Shown here: positions 35,459-44,426 of the stretch, in pieces
Layout of the letters: each line of letters begins with the position of its first letter
Numbering within the stretch: position 1 is the first letter of the stretch
NCBI RefSeq assembly: GCF_009669325.1
Contig: NZ_SZWE01000002.1
Location: 1 to 64,000 of the forward strand
DNA length: 64,000 bases
DNA from: Roseovarius bejariae
GTDB taxonomy: Bacteria > Pseudomonadota > Alphaproteobacteria > Rhodobacterales > Rhodobacteraceae
Direction of reading: 5' to 3'
Notes under the pieces: generated by a model
The model's input: only the letters and a program-made list of their open reading frames with translations
Told to the model about the DNA's origin: nothing
The model's database searches: none
Program-made: the position numbers and the translations under genes

Positions 35459-36222
35459 CTGGTTTACCGTATCTTATGGTCGCACCGAATGGTGCGCGTC
35501 GCACCAAGGCCGATCACCCGGCGCTGCCAATGACCTTGCCCGAAATCGTCGAGACGGCAAAGGCCTGCTCGGTGGCGGGGGCGGATGGGCTGCACCTGCA
35601 TCTGCGGGATTCCGAGGGGTGTCACCTGCTGGATTCAGGCGCCTACCGCGAGGCGCTTTGCGAGTTGAACACGGTCGTGCCGGAGATGGCGCTTCAGATC
35701 ACCACTGAGGCCGCTGGCCGTTATGCAGCGCCGCATCAACGCGCAGTCGCATTGGAGGCGGGGGCGGGGTTGGTGTCCATCGCGCTGCGCGAGATGGTGC
35801 AGGATACCGAGGATTCGGTGGTCATGGGGTTTTATCAGGAGTGCCACGCGCGGGGTGTCGCCGTGCAGCATATACTTTACGATGCTGCGGATTTCGATTT
35901 GCTGGCGCGCTTGTTGCCCGATGAGTTGCTCCGTTCTCCGGGCCTCCAGATGATTTTCGTTCTGGGTCGCTACAGCAAGGATCAGGACAGTAACCCCGAC
36001 GATTTGTTGCCGTTCCTTATGCGCATGGACAACATGGGCCTGATGCCCGACTGGGCGGTCTGTGCTTTCGGGCAGGGGGAAACCGCTTGCCTTTGCGAAG
36101 CGAACCGCCGGGGCGGAAAACTGCGGGTCGGTTTCGAGAATTCACTGTGGAACGCCGACGGGAGCCTTGCGCGGGACAACGCGGAACGCGTGGCCCAGGT
36201 GCGCGCGGCCTGTGCCTTGTGA
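35455..36222 (+). CDS. BKACE-family beta-keto acid cleavage enzyme (DUF849)
   Basis: This 255-residue zinc-dependent enzyme of the 3-keto-5-aminohexanoate cleavage family condenses a beta-keto acid with acetyl-CoA, giving acetoacetate and an acyl-CoA. The metal site is HLHLRD (H46, H48), and the conserved GVEN-like loop is RVGFENSLW. It is somewhat shorter than the usual 270-300 residues. The start is GTG 35455, overlapping the aminotransferase stop. The keto substrate is unknown. Confidence 0.85.
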   Translation: MTGLPYLMVAPNGARRTKADHPALPMTLPEIVETAKACSVAGADGLHLHLRDSEGCHLLDSGAYREALCELNTVVPEMALQITTEAAGRYAAPHQRAVALEAGAGLVSIALREMVQDTEDSVVMGFYQECHARGVAVQHILYDAADFDLLARLLPDELLRSPGLQMIFVLGRYSKDQDSNPDDLLPFLMRMDNMGLMPDWAVCAFGQGETACLCEANRRGGKLRVGFENSLWNADGSLARDNAERVAQVRAACAL

Positions 36223-36269
36223 CCTGTCATTTCCCGAGAGGGCGGGCCGTCAACGAGACATGAAAAATC

Positions 36270-36291
36270 GGGCGCGAGACAGTTCGCGCCC
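36270..36291. terminator. Bidirectional terminator between convergent genes
   Basis: GGGCGCGA-GACAGT-TCGCGCCC with an A run on the left and GTTTG on the right. It serves the BKACE transcript and the convergent iron-binding-protein gene. Confidence 0.75.
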
Positions 36292-36316
36292 GTTTGTCGT
36301 GAGGTGACGGAAGGGA

Positions 36317-37345
36317 TTACTTCCAGCCCACTTCGTTAAAGATTTTCTGGGCGGTGGGCACGTTTTTGGCCACCTTGCTCAGGTCCACGTCGTCGGGCTT
36401 GAAGATGCCCAGTTGCGCAACCGAGTCGCTGAGGCCCACGCCGGGCACGGCAGGGTATTCGTCGTTCCCGGCCGAGAAGTACTTCTGCGCCTGATCCGAC
36501 GCGAGGTATTCGAGGAATTTCACTGCGTTGTCACGGTTCGGAGCATGGGCCGCTACGCCGCCCCCCGACAGGTTCATATGCGCGCCTTCGGCATCCTGCG
36601 CCGGGAAGACCCAGCCGATGTTTTCCATGGCATCTGCTGGCAGGCCGCTGACATCGGTGCGCAGGGCGCGGGCGAAGTAATAGGTATTGCCAACCGACAC
36701 GTCGCATTCGCCTGATACGAGTCCTCGTAGTTGGTCGGTGTCGCCACCTTGCGGCTCGCGTGCAAAGTTGTCGACCACGCCAGCAGCCCATTCTTTCGCG
36801 GCTTCTTCACCGTGGTTTTCGATGACTGACGACAGGAGCGTGAGCGAATAGACGTTGGTCGAGGATCGGTGGCATACCATGCCTTCGTACGCAGGATCGG
36901 CCAGTTCGATATAAGATGTCGGCGGGTTGGGAACATCGGTTTTGTCGTAGAAGATGATGCGCGCGCGTTGCGAAAACCCGAACCATTGGTTGTCGGCATC
37001 CTGAAGGTAGCCGGGAATGCGGGCTTCGAGCGTGTCACTGTCCACCGATTGCAGGACACCTTCGTTCTTGGCGCGTTCCAGGCGGGAGGTATCTACCGTC
37101 AGCAACACGTCTGCGGGGGAATTATCCCCTTCGGCCTTCATTCGCGCAATCAGCTCGTCGGCCTTGCCTTCGATACGGTTGATGGTGATCCCGGTCATCT
37201 CTTCGAAGTCGCTATAGAGCCGCTCATCGGTGTCATAGTGGCGCGAGGAGTAGAGGTTGAGTTCGTCCGCCTTGGCCTGAACTGCGGCGCCAACTGCGAT
37301 GCTGGCGGTCAGGGCAAGGAGCGAGGCATTACGAAGGGATGACAT
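36317..37345 (-). CDS. Fe(3+) ABC transporter periplasmic binding protein, FbpA/FutA class
   Basis: This 342-residue ferric-iron binding protein has a signal peptide ending VQAKA. Iron-ligand tyrosines are visible in LYSSRHYDTDERLY and GNTYYFARAL. ATG 37345 follows TTGGAGGATC; a distal ATG at 37408 would hide the signal. No permease or ATPase gene is adjacent, so partners are elsewhere. Two AT-rich palindromes upstream suggest iron control. Confidence 0.9.
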   Translation of the reverse strand: MSSLRNASLLALTASIAVGAAVQAKADELNLYSSRHYDTDERLYSDFEEMTGITINRIEGKADELIARMKAEGDNSPADVLLTVDTSRLERAKNEGVLQSVDSDTLEARIPGYLQDADNQWFGFSQRARIIFYDKTDVPNPPTSYIELADPAYEGMVCHRSSTNVYSLTLLSSVIENHGEEAAKEWAAGVVDNFAREPQGGDTDQLRGLVSGECDVSVGNTYYFARALRTDVSGLPADAMENIGWVFPAQDAEGAHMNLSGGGVAAHAPNRDNAVKFLEYLASDQAQKYFSAGNDEYPAVPGVGLSDSVAQLGIFKPDDVDLSKVAKNVPTAQKIFNEVGWK

Positions 37346-37368
37346 GCGATCCTCCAAGTTTGAATGTT

Positions 37369-37430
37369 TACTAATTTTGTCAGATACCAGTTGTGGAATG
37401 TGGGTCAAGGGGTATTTGACTAATTTAGTC
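37369..37430 (-). promoter_or_regulatory. Two ACTAATTTWGTC palindromes upstream of the iron-binding protein
   Basis: GACTAA-T-TTAGTC (37418-37430) is perfect and TACTAATTTTGTC (37369-37381) is a variant, 49 bases apart. They resemble in form the iron-responsive boxes (Iron-Rhodo-box/IscR type) described for Rhodobacterales. That match is from memory and uncertain. Confidence 0.5.
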
Positions 37431-37537
37431 GGAAAATGCCGTGGCCAAAAATCCGTTGACTTGCGCGAGGTGATCTTGCTTGTGAAAGGATAGGGATCTC
37501 AGGAAGATATCCGGCAAAATCATGGGGGCAGGGCGGC

Positions 37538-38551
37538 ATGACACGGGTTTTCATCACCGGCACGGCGGGGTTCATCGGCTATCATCTGGCCGATCTGTTG
37601 CTGCATGAGGGGCATGCTGTTCTGGGTCTTGACGGTATGACCGACTATTACGACGTGCGCCTCAAGCAACGTCGCCACCAGATGCTGTCGCAGAATCCCG
37701 GGTTTGTCGGGGTCGAGGCCATGTTGGAGGACGAGGAGACCATTGACCGCATCACCGATGAGTTCCGCCCCGAGGTGATCGTGCATCTGGCCGCGCAAGC
37801 GGGGGTACGTTACAGCCTCGAAAATCCACGTGCCTATATTGACTCCAATGTCGTGGGCACCTTCAACGTGATGGAGGTGGCCCGCCGCCACGAGGTCAAG
37901 CATCTGCTCATGGCCTCGACCAGTTCGGTCTATGGCGCGGAAACCGATATGCCGTACCGCGAGACGCAAAAAGCCGACACACAAATGACCATCTATGCCG
38001 CCACCAAGAAGGCGGGCGAGGCGATGGGCCATTCCTATGCGCATCTGTGGAACATTCCCACCACCATGTTCCGCTTTTTCACGGTCTATGGCCCGTGGGG
38101 GCGGCCCGACATGGCGCTTTACAAATTCGTTGATGCGATCCTCGATGGGCGGCCCATCGACGTTTATAACCACGGTGAGATGTACCGCGATTTCACCTAT
38201 ATCAGCGATCTGGTGCGCGGTATTCGCCTGCTGATTGATGCAGTCCCCGAGCGCCCCGAAAGCCCCGATGCGATTTCCGAACACGACAGCCTGTCTCCGG
38301 TGGCGCCCTACCGGGTGGTGAATATCGGCAACTCGCAAACCGTGCGTCTTCTGGATTTCGTTGAGGCGATCGAAGAGGCGCTCGGCATGACGGCCACCCG
38401 CAACATGATGGAGATGCAAAAGGGCGATGTGCCGGCCACTTGGGCCGATGCCACGCTTTTGCAGGAGTTGACGGGCTATCGCCCCCAAACCGACGTGCGC
38501 GAGGGGATCAAGCACTTTGTCGCTTGGTTCCGCGACTATTACGGGACGTGA
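37538..38551 (+). CDS. UDP-glucuronate 4-epimerase-like NAD-dependent sugar epimerase
   Basis: This 337-residue extended SDR protein has the cofactor loop GTAGFIGYH (about 8-16), serine/threonine in MASTSSVYG and catalytic YAATKKAGE. LDGMTDYYDVRLKQRRH is typical of enzymes that convert UDP-glucuronate to UDP-galacturonate. It is monocistronic, divergent from the iron gene. It should feed surface polysaccharide synthesis. Confidence 0.88.
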   Translation: MTRVFITGTAGFIGYHLADLLLHEGHAVLGLDGMTDYYDVRLKQRRHQMLSQNPGFVGVEAMLEDEETIDRITDEFRPEVIVHLAAQAGVRYSLENPRAYIDSNVVGTFNVMEVARRHEVKHLLMASTSSVYGAETDMPYRETQKADTQMTIYAATKKAGEAMGHSYAHLWNIPTTMFRFFTVYGPWGRPDMALYKFVDAILDGRPIDVYNHGEMYRDFTYISDLVRGIRLLIDAVPERPESPDAISEHDSLSPVAPYRVVNIGNSQTVRLLDFVEAIEEALGMTATRNMMEMQKGDVPATWADATLLQELTGYRPQTDVREGIKHFVAWFRDYYGT

Positions 38552-38595
38552 GCGATCTGCGGCCTGCGCCGATTTCTTAAAAAGATTTCGGCTTC

Positions 38596-39912
38596 TTAGG
38601 TGACGTACTGCAGGGCCGTGAATTCGGCGCGAAATTCTGCCACTTCCTGGGCCAAGGCTTCGGGCGCGTTCGAGGTCAGTGCCATGGCAATCAGGTTGGC
38701 CAGCCGCTCGGCATGCTCCACGCCCATGCCCCACCGCACCAGTTCCGGCGTGCCGATGCGCAGGCCGTTCATGTCGCCTTCGACCGGATCAACCGGTAGT
38801 CCAATACCACAGGCCAGAAAGCCCGCCTTGCGCAGGGTTTTCGACGCGGCTTGCCCGCCGCCAAAGCGCGCGGCCTCCAATGCGAATTGATGTGACTGGG
38901 TATAGCCCTGTTCCTTGGCAAAGACCGGCAGGCCCTGAGCATCCAGCGCCTGTGCCAATGCCTGTGCCAAGTCGATCATTGCCCGCGCATAGGCAGCGCC
39001 TTGATCGCGCCAATCCAGCATGGTCACCGCCAGCGCCGCCGACTTCGCGGCGTCGAAATTCGCGGTCATGCCGGGAAAAGCGATGGCGTCCAATGCCTGC
39101 GCCAGATCGGCCTCATTGGTTACGATCAAACCACCCGCAGGGCCGCCAAGGCTTTTGTAGGTGGACATGGTCAACAGATGTGCCCCCTCGTCCAGCGGGT
39201 TGCGCCAAGCACCCCCTGCGATGATCCCGCATTGGTGGGCGGCATCGAACAGCAGTTTCGCGCCGACTTCATCTGCCACCTGGCGCGCCTCGGCCACGGG
39301 GTGCTCGAACAGGTTCAGGCTACCGCCGATGGTGATCAGCGCCGGGTTCACCTTATGCGCCAGATCGCGCAGGCCTTTTATGTCCACGGTATAGCCATCG
39401 GTCAGGACCGGGGCCGGGACAATGCGCAGCCCGTACAGCCCCGCGCACCCGGCCTCGTGGTGTGTCACATGCCCGCCGATCGTGGCGGGCGGGGCAATGA
39501 TGGTGTCGCCCGGCTTGCAGGTGGCCATGAAGCCGTAAAGATTGGCAATCGCGCCCGAGGGCACGCGGATTTCGGCATATCTGGCGTTGAACACCTCGGC
39601 GCACAGCTCCGCCGCGATCACCTCGATTTCCTCGATGGCCTCAAGGCCCATCTCGTATTTATCGCCCGGGTAGCCAAGCGAGGGGCGGGAGCCCAGACCG
39701 GCCGACAAAAGCGCCTCGGCACGCGGGTTCATCACGTTGGTCGCGGGGTTGAGGTTGAAACACTCCCGTTCATGAATATGCAGGTTTTGCTTGGTCAAAT
39801 CCTCGATCCGGTCGCGCAGGGCGTCCGACCCGGATTTGGCGGTTTGGCTGGCGATGTCTTGTACCCGGTTTTCACAGGTTTCAGGCACCCAATCCCGTTT
39901 TACCAATGTCAT
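38596..39912 (-). CDS. Divergent serine hydroxymethyltransferase-like PLP enzyme
   Basis: This 438-residue fold-type I PLP protein has the SHMT framework: [11 protein letters not shown] (the usual EGYPGxRYYGG), [14 protein letters not shown], and DAAHQCG. The Schiff-base lysine is K253 in [12 protein letters not shown]; classical GlyA has THKTLxGPRGG, so the histidine before lysine is Y252 and the arginine of GPRGG is alanine. It may use another substrate, such as an alpha-methyl or beta-hydroxy amino acid. Its neighbours dtd and a proline-racemase homologue also handle unusual amino acids. A housekeeping glyA is expected elsewhere. Confidence 0.75.
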   Translation of the reverse strand: MTLVKRDWVPETCENRVQDIASQTAKSGSDALRDRIEDLTKQNLHIHERECFNLNPATNVMNPRAEALLSAGLGSRPSLGYPGDKYEMGLEAIEEIEVIAAELCAEVFNARYAEIRVPSGAIANLYGFMATCKPGDTIIAPPATIGGHVTHHEAGCAGLYGLRIVPAPVLTDGYTVDIKGLRDLAHKVNPALITIGGSLNLFEHPVAEARQVADEVGAKLLFDAAHQCGIIAGGAWRNPLDEGAHLLTMSTYKSLGGPAGGLIVTNEADLAQALDAIAFPGMTANFDAAKSAALAVTMLDWRDQGAAYARAMIDLAQALAQALDAQGLPVFAKEQGYTQSHQFALEAARFGGGQAASKTLRKAGFLACGIGLPVDPVEGDMNGLRIGTPELVRWGMGVEHAERLANLIAMALTSNAPEALAQEVAEFRAEFTALQYVT

Positions 39913-40367
39913 GCTGAAGCCTTTCCTGCATCGGTGTCCATCCAGATGGTCACCGGCCCATCATTGCGTAAGTCCACCTTCATGTCAGCGCCGAATTCAC
40001 CTGTTTCGACCGGCACCCCCTGAGCGGTGAGTTGTGCCGCGAAATACTCGTACAACCGCTTACCCTCCTCGGGCGGCGCGGCGGTGGAAAAACCGGGCCT
40101 GTTGCCGCGCGATGTATCGGCGGCCAGCGTGAATTGACTGACCACAAGCGCCGAGCCTTCGATATCACGGACCGAGCGGTTCATCTTGCCCGCGTCATCG
40201 GTGAAAACCCGTAGCTTGGCGATCTTGGCGGCCAGATGGTCGGTCTGTGCCTCCGTGTCGCCCTGCATGGCGCACACCAGCACCAGAAGGCCGGGGCCGG
40301 TCTGCCCGATGACCTGATCCTCCACGGTAACGGAGGCATGAGAGACACGTTGCAAAAGCGCGCGCAT
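39909..40367 (-). CDS. dtd: D-aminoacyl-tRNA deacylase
   Basis: This 152-residue homodimeric DTD starts [15 protein letters not shown]. It has the catalytic [18 protein letters not shown] segment and the GlyPro cis motif as NDGPVTIW. It removes D-amino acids (and glycine from tRNA-Ala) from charged tRNA. The stop overlaps the ATG of the SHMT-like gene. Confidence 0.95.
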   Translation of the reverse strand: MRALLQRVSHASVTVEDQVIGQTGPGLLVLVCAMQGDTEAQTDHLAAKIAKLRVFTDDAGKMNRSVRDIEGSALVVSQFTLAADTSRGNRPGFSTAAPPEEGKRLYEYFAAQLTAQGVPVETGEFGADMKVDLRNDGPVTIWMDTDAGKASA

Positions 40368-40388
40368 GGGCGGGCTCCTTTTCTTGGC

Positions 40389-41060
40389 TCAACCGCGTAG
40401 GTCGAGGATATCGTCAAGTGCCGCGCGCTCGGTGCGGAATTGGTTGGCGGGGTGGTCTGGGTCGGGGTAGCCAAAGCTGATGGCGCAGAGGATGTTGCGC
40501 GTGTCCGGCAGGTCGAAATGCGCGCGGATCATATCGGGGTAGGCGGCGACCGAGGCCTGCGCGATGGTGCCGATCCCGCGCGCGGTGGCGGCCAGCAGAA
40601 AAGCGGTGACAAAGCCGCCGGCATCCATCGCGCCATAAGGGCCAAGTGCGGCCTCGGCATGGACAATCGCCACATGCGGCGCGCCGAAGAGGCGATAGTT
40701 CTGCATGGATTGCTCGGCGCGCGCGGCGCGATCATCGCGGGCGATGCCGACGGCCTCGTAAAGCTGATACCCACAGGTGCGCCGCCGCTCGCCGTAGACG
40801 CCCGGATAGCCTTCGGGCCATGGCATATCAGCCCCGGGTTTGGCGCGTTCCACTTCGGCCAGAAGGGCCGTGCGGAAGGCGTCGGTTTCATCGCCTTGGG
40901 TGACGACCACCTGCCAGGGCTGCGCATTGCACCACGAGGGCGCGCGCCCCGCATCGCGGACAACTTCGGCAATCACCTCTGCAGGCACCGGATCGGGTGT
41001 GTAGGCGCGGCAGGAATAGCGCGCGGTCAGGATATCGCGCAGGGTGTCGGCTTGGCTCAT
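40389..41060 (-). CDS. Nitroreductase-family FMN protein
   Basis: This 223-residue nitroreductase has [17 protein letters not shown] at the FMN phosphate site, [14 protein letters not shown] and a C-terminal [17 protein letters not shown]. It reduces nitro compounds, quinones or flavins with NAD(P)H; the substrate is not predictable. It overlaps the proline-racemase homologue by ATGA. Confidence 0.9.
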   Translation of the reverse strand: MSQADTLRDILTARYSCRAYTPDPVPAEVIAEVVRDAGRAPSWCNAQPWQVVVTQGDETDAFRTALLAEVERAKPGADMPWPEGYPGVYGERRRTCGYQLYEAVGIARDDRAARAEQSMQNYRLFGAPHVAIVHAEAALGPYGAMDAGGFVTAFLLAATARGIGTIAQASVAAYPDMIRAHFDLPDTRNILCAISFGYPDPDHPANQFRTERAALDDILDLRG

Positions 41061-42103
41061 GCCTCATCGTCCTTGTCGTTGGGCCATGTATCGGACAGGC
41101 GATACCCGTGAGGCCATGGATCGTCGGGGTCGAGCATATGGGTCTGCATGCCGGTGATCCATCCCCGGCCCGAGATTTCGGGGATTACGGCGGGGGTGCC
41201 TTGCAAGTCGGTCAGCGCCTTGATCCGCCCCTCGAAGCGCGAGTCGATCAGCGAGGTGGCGGCGTACTGGTCCCCTTCGCTCATCTGCCCGCGCGCTTGC
41301 AAAAGCGCCATGCGCGCCGAAAGGGCCGTGCCGGTGGGTGAGCGGTCGATCTTGCCGGGGCGGATGGCCACGGCGTGGCGGGCCTGAAGCCCTTGGTCAG
41401 TCTCGCGTGGGGCATGGGTGAAAAGGCAGAATGAGATATGCCGCCAATCTGGGTTGGTGGGGTGATGAAAGCCAAGCTGTTCGGTCGCTGCTTGGGTTAT
41501 GCACGTGCCAAGTTGCGCGAGTTTCCGGGCATTTTCCGGCACCAGATCAAGGCCCAAGCCTTTGGCATCCACCACCACGAAGCTATCACCGCCAAAGGCG
41601 GTGTCGACGGTAAGTTGTCCCAGACCCGGCACCTCGATTTTGGCATCCATCTGAGCGGCGAACGACGGGATATTGGTCACATGAATGCGCTGTGCTTTTC
41701 CGTCGGCGCAATCGGCCCGCACCTCGACCAACCCGCCGGGGGCCTCCAGCGTCAGATGCGTGACCGGCTCCTGCATCGGGATGATCCCGGAGTCCAGCAG
41801 CACCGTGGACACACAGATCGAATTGGAGCCCGACATCGGCGGGGTGTCGCAGGGCTCCATGATGATGAACCCCATATCGGCGCGGGGGTCCTTGGGCGGG
41901 ACCAGCAGGTTGACATGCCGAAAGACGCCGCCGCGCGGTTCATTCAAAACGAACCGCCGCAGGCTGTCATCTTGCGCGATGAACCGCGATTGCGCCCACA
42001 GGGTATCTCCGGGGGGCGGAGCCACGCCGCCGGTAATAACGTCGCCCACTTCGCCCTCGGCATGGGCCGAGATCACTTGAATATTCTTCAGGCTGCGCAC
42101 CAT
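41057..42103 (-). CDS. Proline racemase superfamily protein with Ser/Thr active-site pair
   Basis: This 348-residue protein is of the proline racemase/hydroxyproline epimerase/trans-3-hydroxyproline dehydratase superfamily. The first catalytic position (C in MCGH) is S91 in [11 protein letters not shown], and the second (C in SPCGT) is T257 in DRSPTGTAL. The classical racemase has Cys/Cys, the trans-3-hydroxy-L-proline dehydratase Cys/Thr, and some epimerases Ser/Cys. Ser/Thr argues against racemisation and leaves the reaction open; a dehydratase-like or lost activity is possible. Its start overlaps the zinc-ribbon gene stop (TGATG). Confidence 0.8.
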   Translation of the reverse strand: MVRSLKNIQVISAHAEGEVGDVITGGVAPPPGDTLWAQSRFIAQDDSLRRFVLNEPRGGVFRHVNLLVPPKDPRADMGFIIMEPCDTPPMSGSNSICVSTVLLDSGIIPMQEPVTHLTLEAPGGLVEVRADCADGKAQRIHVTNIPSFAAQMDAKIEVPGLGQLTVDTAFGGDSFVVVDAKGLGLDLVPENARKLAQLGTCITQAATEQLGFHHPTNPDWRHISFCLFTHAPRETDQGLQARHAVAIRPGKIDRSPTGTALSARMALLQARGQMSEGDQYAATSLIDSRFEGRIKALTDLQGTPAVIPEISGRGWITGMQTHMLDPDDPWPHGYRLSDTWPNDKDDEA

Positions 42104-43230
42104 CAGAATTGCCCTTCATTCATGGCAATGGCATAGCCCACGGCCCCGGCGATCAGAAGGCCGATGATGACGGCAAAACCGATCTTCCAAGCAGACCATG
42201 GCCGCTCTCCCTGCACGCGTCCGGTGCGACCATTGACGACGAAACGATAGGTTTCCCCGCGATACTTGTAGGCCGCCAGCCAGACGGGAAGCAGAACATG
42301 CTTGAAAGTCACATCGCTGACGCGGGTCTGGATGTCATGGATGCGCTGCCGGTCGCCACCGATGTCGAACCGCACATCCCGGGCGATCACCCGGTCCATA
42401 TGGGCGCGCGCCTCGGTGAAGCCGTCTTCCAACTCAACCGTATACCCCTCGGCGCGGAACCCGGCGAGGTACTCGGGGTTATAAGGCTCAAGCGCGGCCA
42501 AATCCCATGGCTGCAAAGCATCGGTGAAGCGTTTGGGCAAGCTGCGCGAGGCAAGCACCAGCACATCGTCGAAAAACCGTGCCACGCGCCCCGACACCCG
42601 TCGCCAGCGGACCTTGGGCACGCGAACCTGTTCGCGTTTGCCATCACGCATCACGGTGCGGGTTTCGTAGTAGACCGTTCCCCGCTCGCCGCTGTATTGC
42701 GAGGCGGTATCGGCATCGAATGTCCAGTAGGGGACATATATCCCCTGCATTTTCCGCCCTTTGCGGGCATAGGCCTGCAATCCATTGGGCGCGAACCAAA
42801 GCCCGCCCAGCCAGTGGTTCATCGCGTCGCGGGCGGTTTCCTCGTCCAGCGCGAAGGGCAGCAAACCGCGCGGTTTGATATGGCGATGCGTACCCGTGTC
42901 GGTGACGACGGGTGTTGCACAAAACGGGCATTCGGCGGCGTGAACACTGGAGTCGAACTCCACTTGCGCGGCACAGTTTGGACAGGTCAGAACCCGGGTT
43001 TCCTCGATCTCCTGCTCGGGCAGGTCCTGCGCCAGAGCACGGTGAAAATCCAGCTCCCGAATGGAGCTGTCCCAAGGCCCGGATTGCGCGATGGGTTCGG
43101 CGTGGCCGCAATGGTCGCAAACCAACTCGCCCCGGTCCGGGGCAAAGCGGTAATCCGCCCCGCATTGATCACAGGGAAACCGATGTTCTTCCAAGGGGGC
43201 GGGCGCGGTGCCGGTCGTCATGGCGATCAC
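42103..43230 (-). CDS. Zinc-ribbon membrane-anchored protein (YdjG-like)
   Basis: This 375-residue protein has two zinc ribbons (CDQCG...CDHCG, about 19-42; CPNCA...CPFCA, about 83-104), a long soluble beta/alpha region with [20 protein letters not shown], and one C-terminal membrane helix (about 348-368). The layout is like the TFIIB-type zinc-ribbon proteins encoded with SPFH/YdjI-like proteins, and an SPFH gene is indeed next. A terminator-like hairpin lies between the two genes. Function is unknown; a membrane-stress assembly is plausible. Confidence 0.7.
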   Translation of the reverse strand: MIAMTTGTAPAPLEEHRFPCDQCGADYRFAPDRGELVCDHCGHAEPIAQSGPWDSSIRELDFHRALAQDLPEQEIEETRVLTCPNCAAQVEFDSSVHAAECPFCATPVVTDTGTHRHIKPRGLLPFALDEETARDAMNHWLGGLWFAPNGLQAYARKGRKMQGIYVPYWTFDADTASQYSGERGTVYYETRTVMRDGKREQVRVPKVRWRRVSGRVARFFDDVLVLASRSLPKRFTDALQPWDLAALEPYNPEYLAGFRAEGYTVELEDGFTEARAHMDRVIARDVRFDIGGDRQRIHDIQTRVSDVTFKHVLLPVWLAAYKYRGETYRFVVNGRTGRVQGERPWSAWKIGFAVIIGLLIAGAVGYAIAMNEGQF

Positions 43231-43240
43231 CTGTCAGAAC

Positions 43241-43274
43241 AAAGAAAGCCGCGCCGGCCAAGGGCCCGCGCGGC
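43241..43274 (-). terminator. Terminator/attenuator after the SPFH gene
   Basis: GCCGCGC (43248-43254) pairs with GCGCGGC (43268-43274). On the minus strand the stem is followed by TTTCTTTGTT, so it can end the SPFH transcript before the zinc-ribbon gene. Confidence 0.65.
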
Positions 43275-43291
43275 GGCCATCAAATCGGCGC

Positions 43292-44404
43292 TCAGGCCCC
43301 CGGCGGGGGCGGCGGCAGGATGGTGAAAAGCTGTGCCAGTTCCTGCACATCCTCGGCCTTCATCCAGCCGTCCTGACCGGCGGTCCAGACATAGGTGTCG
43401 CGGGTGATCTTGCCCTCGGTGGCCATCCGGCCAAGCGCAGCCTTGGAGAACGGCCCCTTGGTCTCGCCACCCTCGGCGATATGCCAGACATGTTCCATCG
43501 GCGGGGGGGGCGGGGCGGCGGGCGATTGCGCGGGTTGCGCCCCCCACGGCCCTTGGTTTGCCATGTTTTGTGCCATGGCCATACCCATGCCCATGCCAAG
43601 GCCCGCGCCCATGCCGCCGCCACCGGACGGCGTACCTGCGGCCGATGTCATGGCCTCGGCGGCGGAATACTGCGTGAACTTGCCCAAGTCCCCGGCCAAG
43701 CCCATCGAGGTGCGCTTGTCCAAAGCCTCTTCCACGGCGGGGGGCAGCGAGATGTTCTCGATATAGAACTCGGGGATGGTCAGGCCATACTCGGCCACCA
43801 CCTTGGAAATTTCGCTTGCCACCAGCTTGCCCAGGTCGCGGGTATTGGCGGCCATGTCCAGCACGGGGATGCCGCTTCCGGCGATGATCCGCGAAAACGA
43901 CTGCACGATGATGTTCCGGATCTGGTAGCTGATCTCGTCCATGGTGAATTCGCCATCGGTGCCGACGATCTCGGTCAGGAATCTGGCCGGGTCGGAGACC
44001 TTCACCGCATAGGTGCCGAAGGCGCGAATGCGGGTCGGCCCGAACTCGGGGTCGCGTAGCATGATGGGGTTTTTCGTGCCCCACTTCAGATCGCTGAAGC
44101 GGGTGGTGTTGACGAAATAAACCTCGGATTTGAACGGCGATTTGAAACTATGATCCCAGTGGTTGAGCGTCGTCAGGATCGGCATGTTGTTGGTCTCAAG
44201 AAAATAGAGACCGGGGGTAAAGACATCGGCCAGTTGCCCCTCGTGAACGAAAACCGCCGATTGCCCCTCGCGCACGGTCAGCTTGGCACCGTACTTGATT
44301 TCATGGCCTTCGCGCTGAAACCGCCAGACCATGGTGTCGCGCGTGTCGTCGACCCAATGGATGACGTCGATGAATTCACCGGTCAGAAAATCGAAAATAC
44401 CCAT
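43292..44404 (-). CDS. SPFH/virion-core-like protein with C-terminal GYF_2 domain
   Basis: This 370-residue protein is of the YdjI type. The SPFH core spans about 20-235 (for example VREGQSAVFVHEGQLADVFT), followed by a Gly/Met/Pro-rich low-complexity linker (about 260-305) and a GYF_2 domain (VWHIAEGGETKGPFSKAALG, about 307-360) that should bind proline-rich partners. The protein has no signal peptide, and the N-terminus MGIFDFLTGEFIDVI likely lies on the inner membrane surface. It is last of the telA/xpaC run. Confidence 0.85.
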   Translation of the reverse strand: MGIFDFLTGEFIDVIHWVDDTRDTMVWRFQREGHEIKYGAKLTVREGQSAVFVHEGQLADVFTPGLYFLETNNMPILTTLNHWDHSFKSPFKSEVYFVNTTRFSDLKWGTKNPIMLRDPEFGPTRIRAFGTYAVKVSDPARFLTEIVGTDGEFTMDEISYQIRNIIVQSFSRIIAGSGIPVLDMAANTRDLGKLVASEISKVVAEYGLTIPEFYIENISLPPAVEEALDKRTSMGLAGDLGKFTQYSAAEAMTSAAGTPSGGGGMGAGLGMGMGMAMAQNMANQGPWGAQPAQSPAAPPPPPMEHVWHIAEGGETKGPFSKAALGRMATEGKITRDTYVWTAGQDGWMKAEDVQELAQLFTILPPPPPGA

Positions 44405-44426
44405 AATTCAGGTCTCCTTGATGTCG

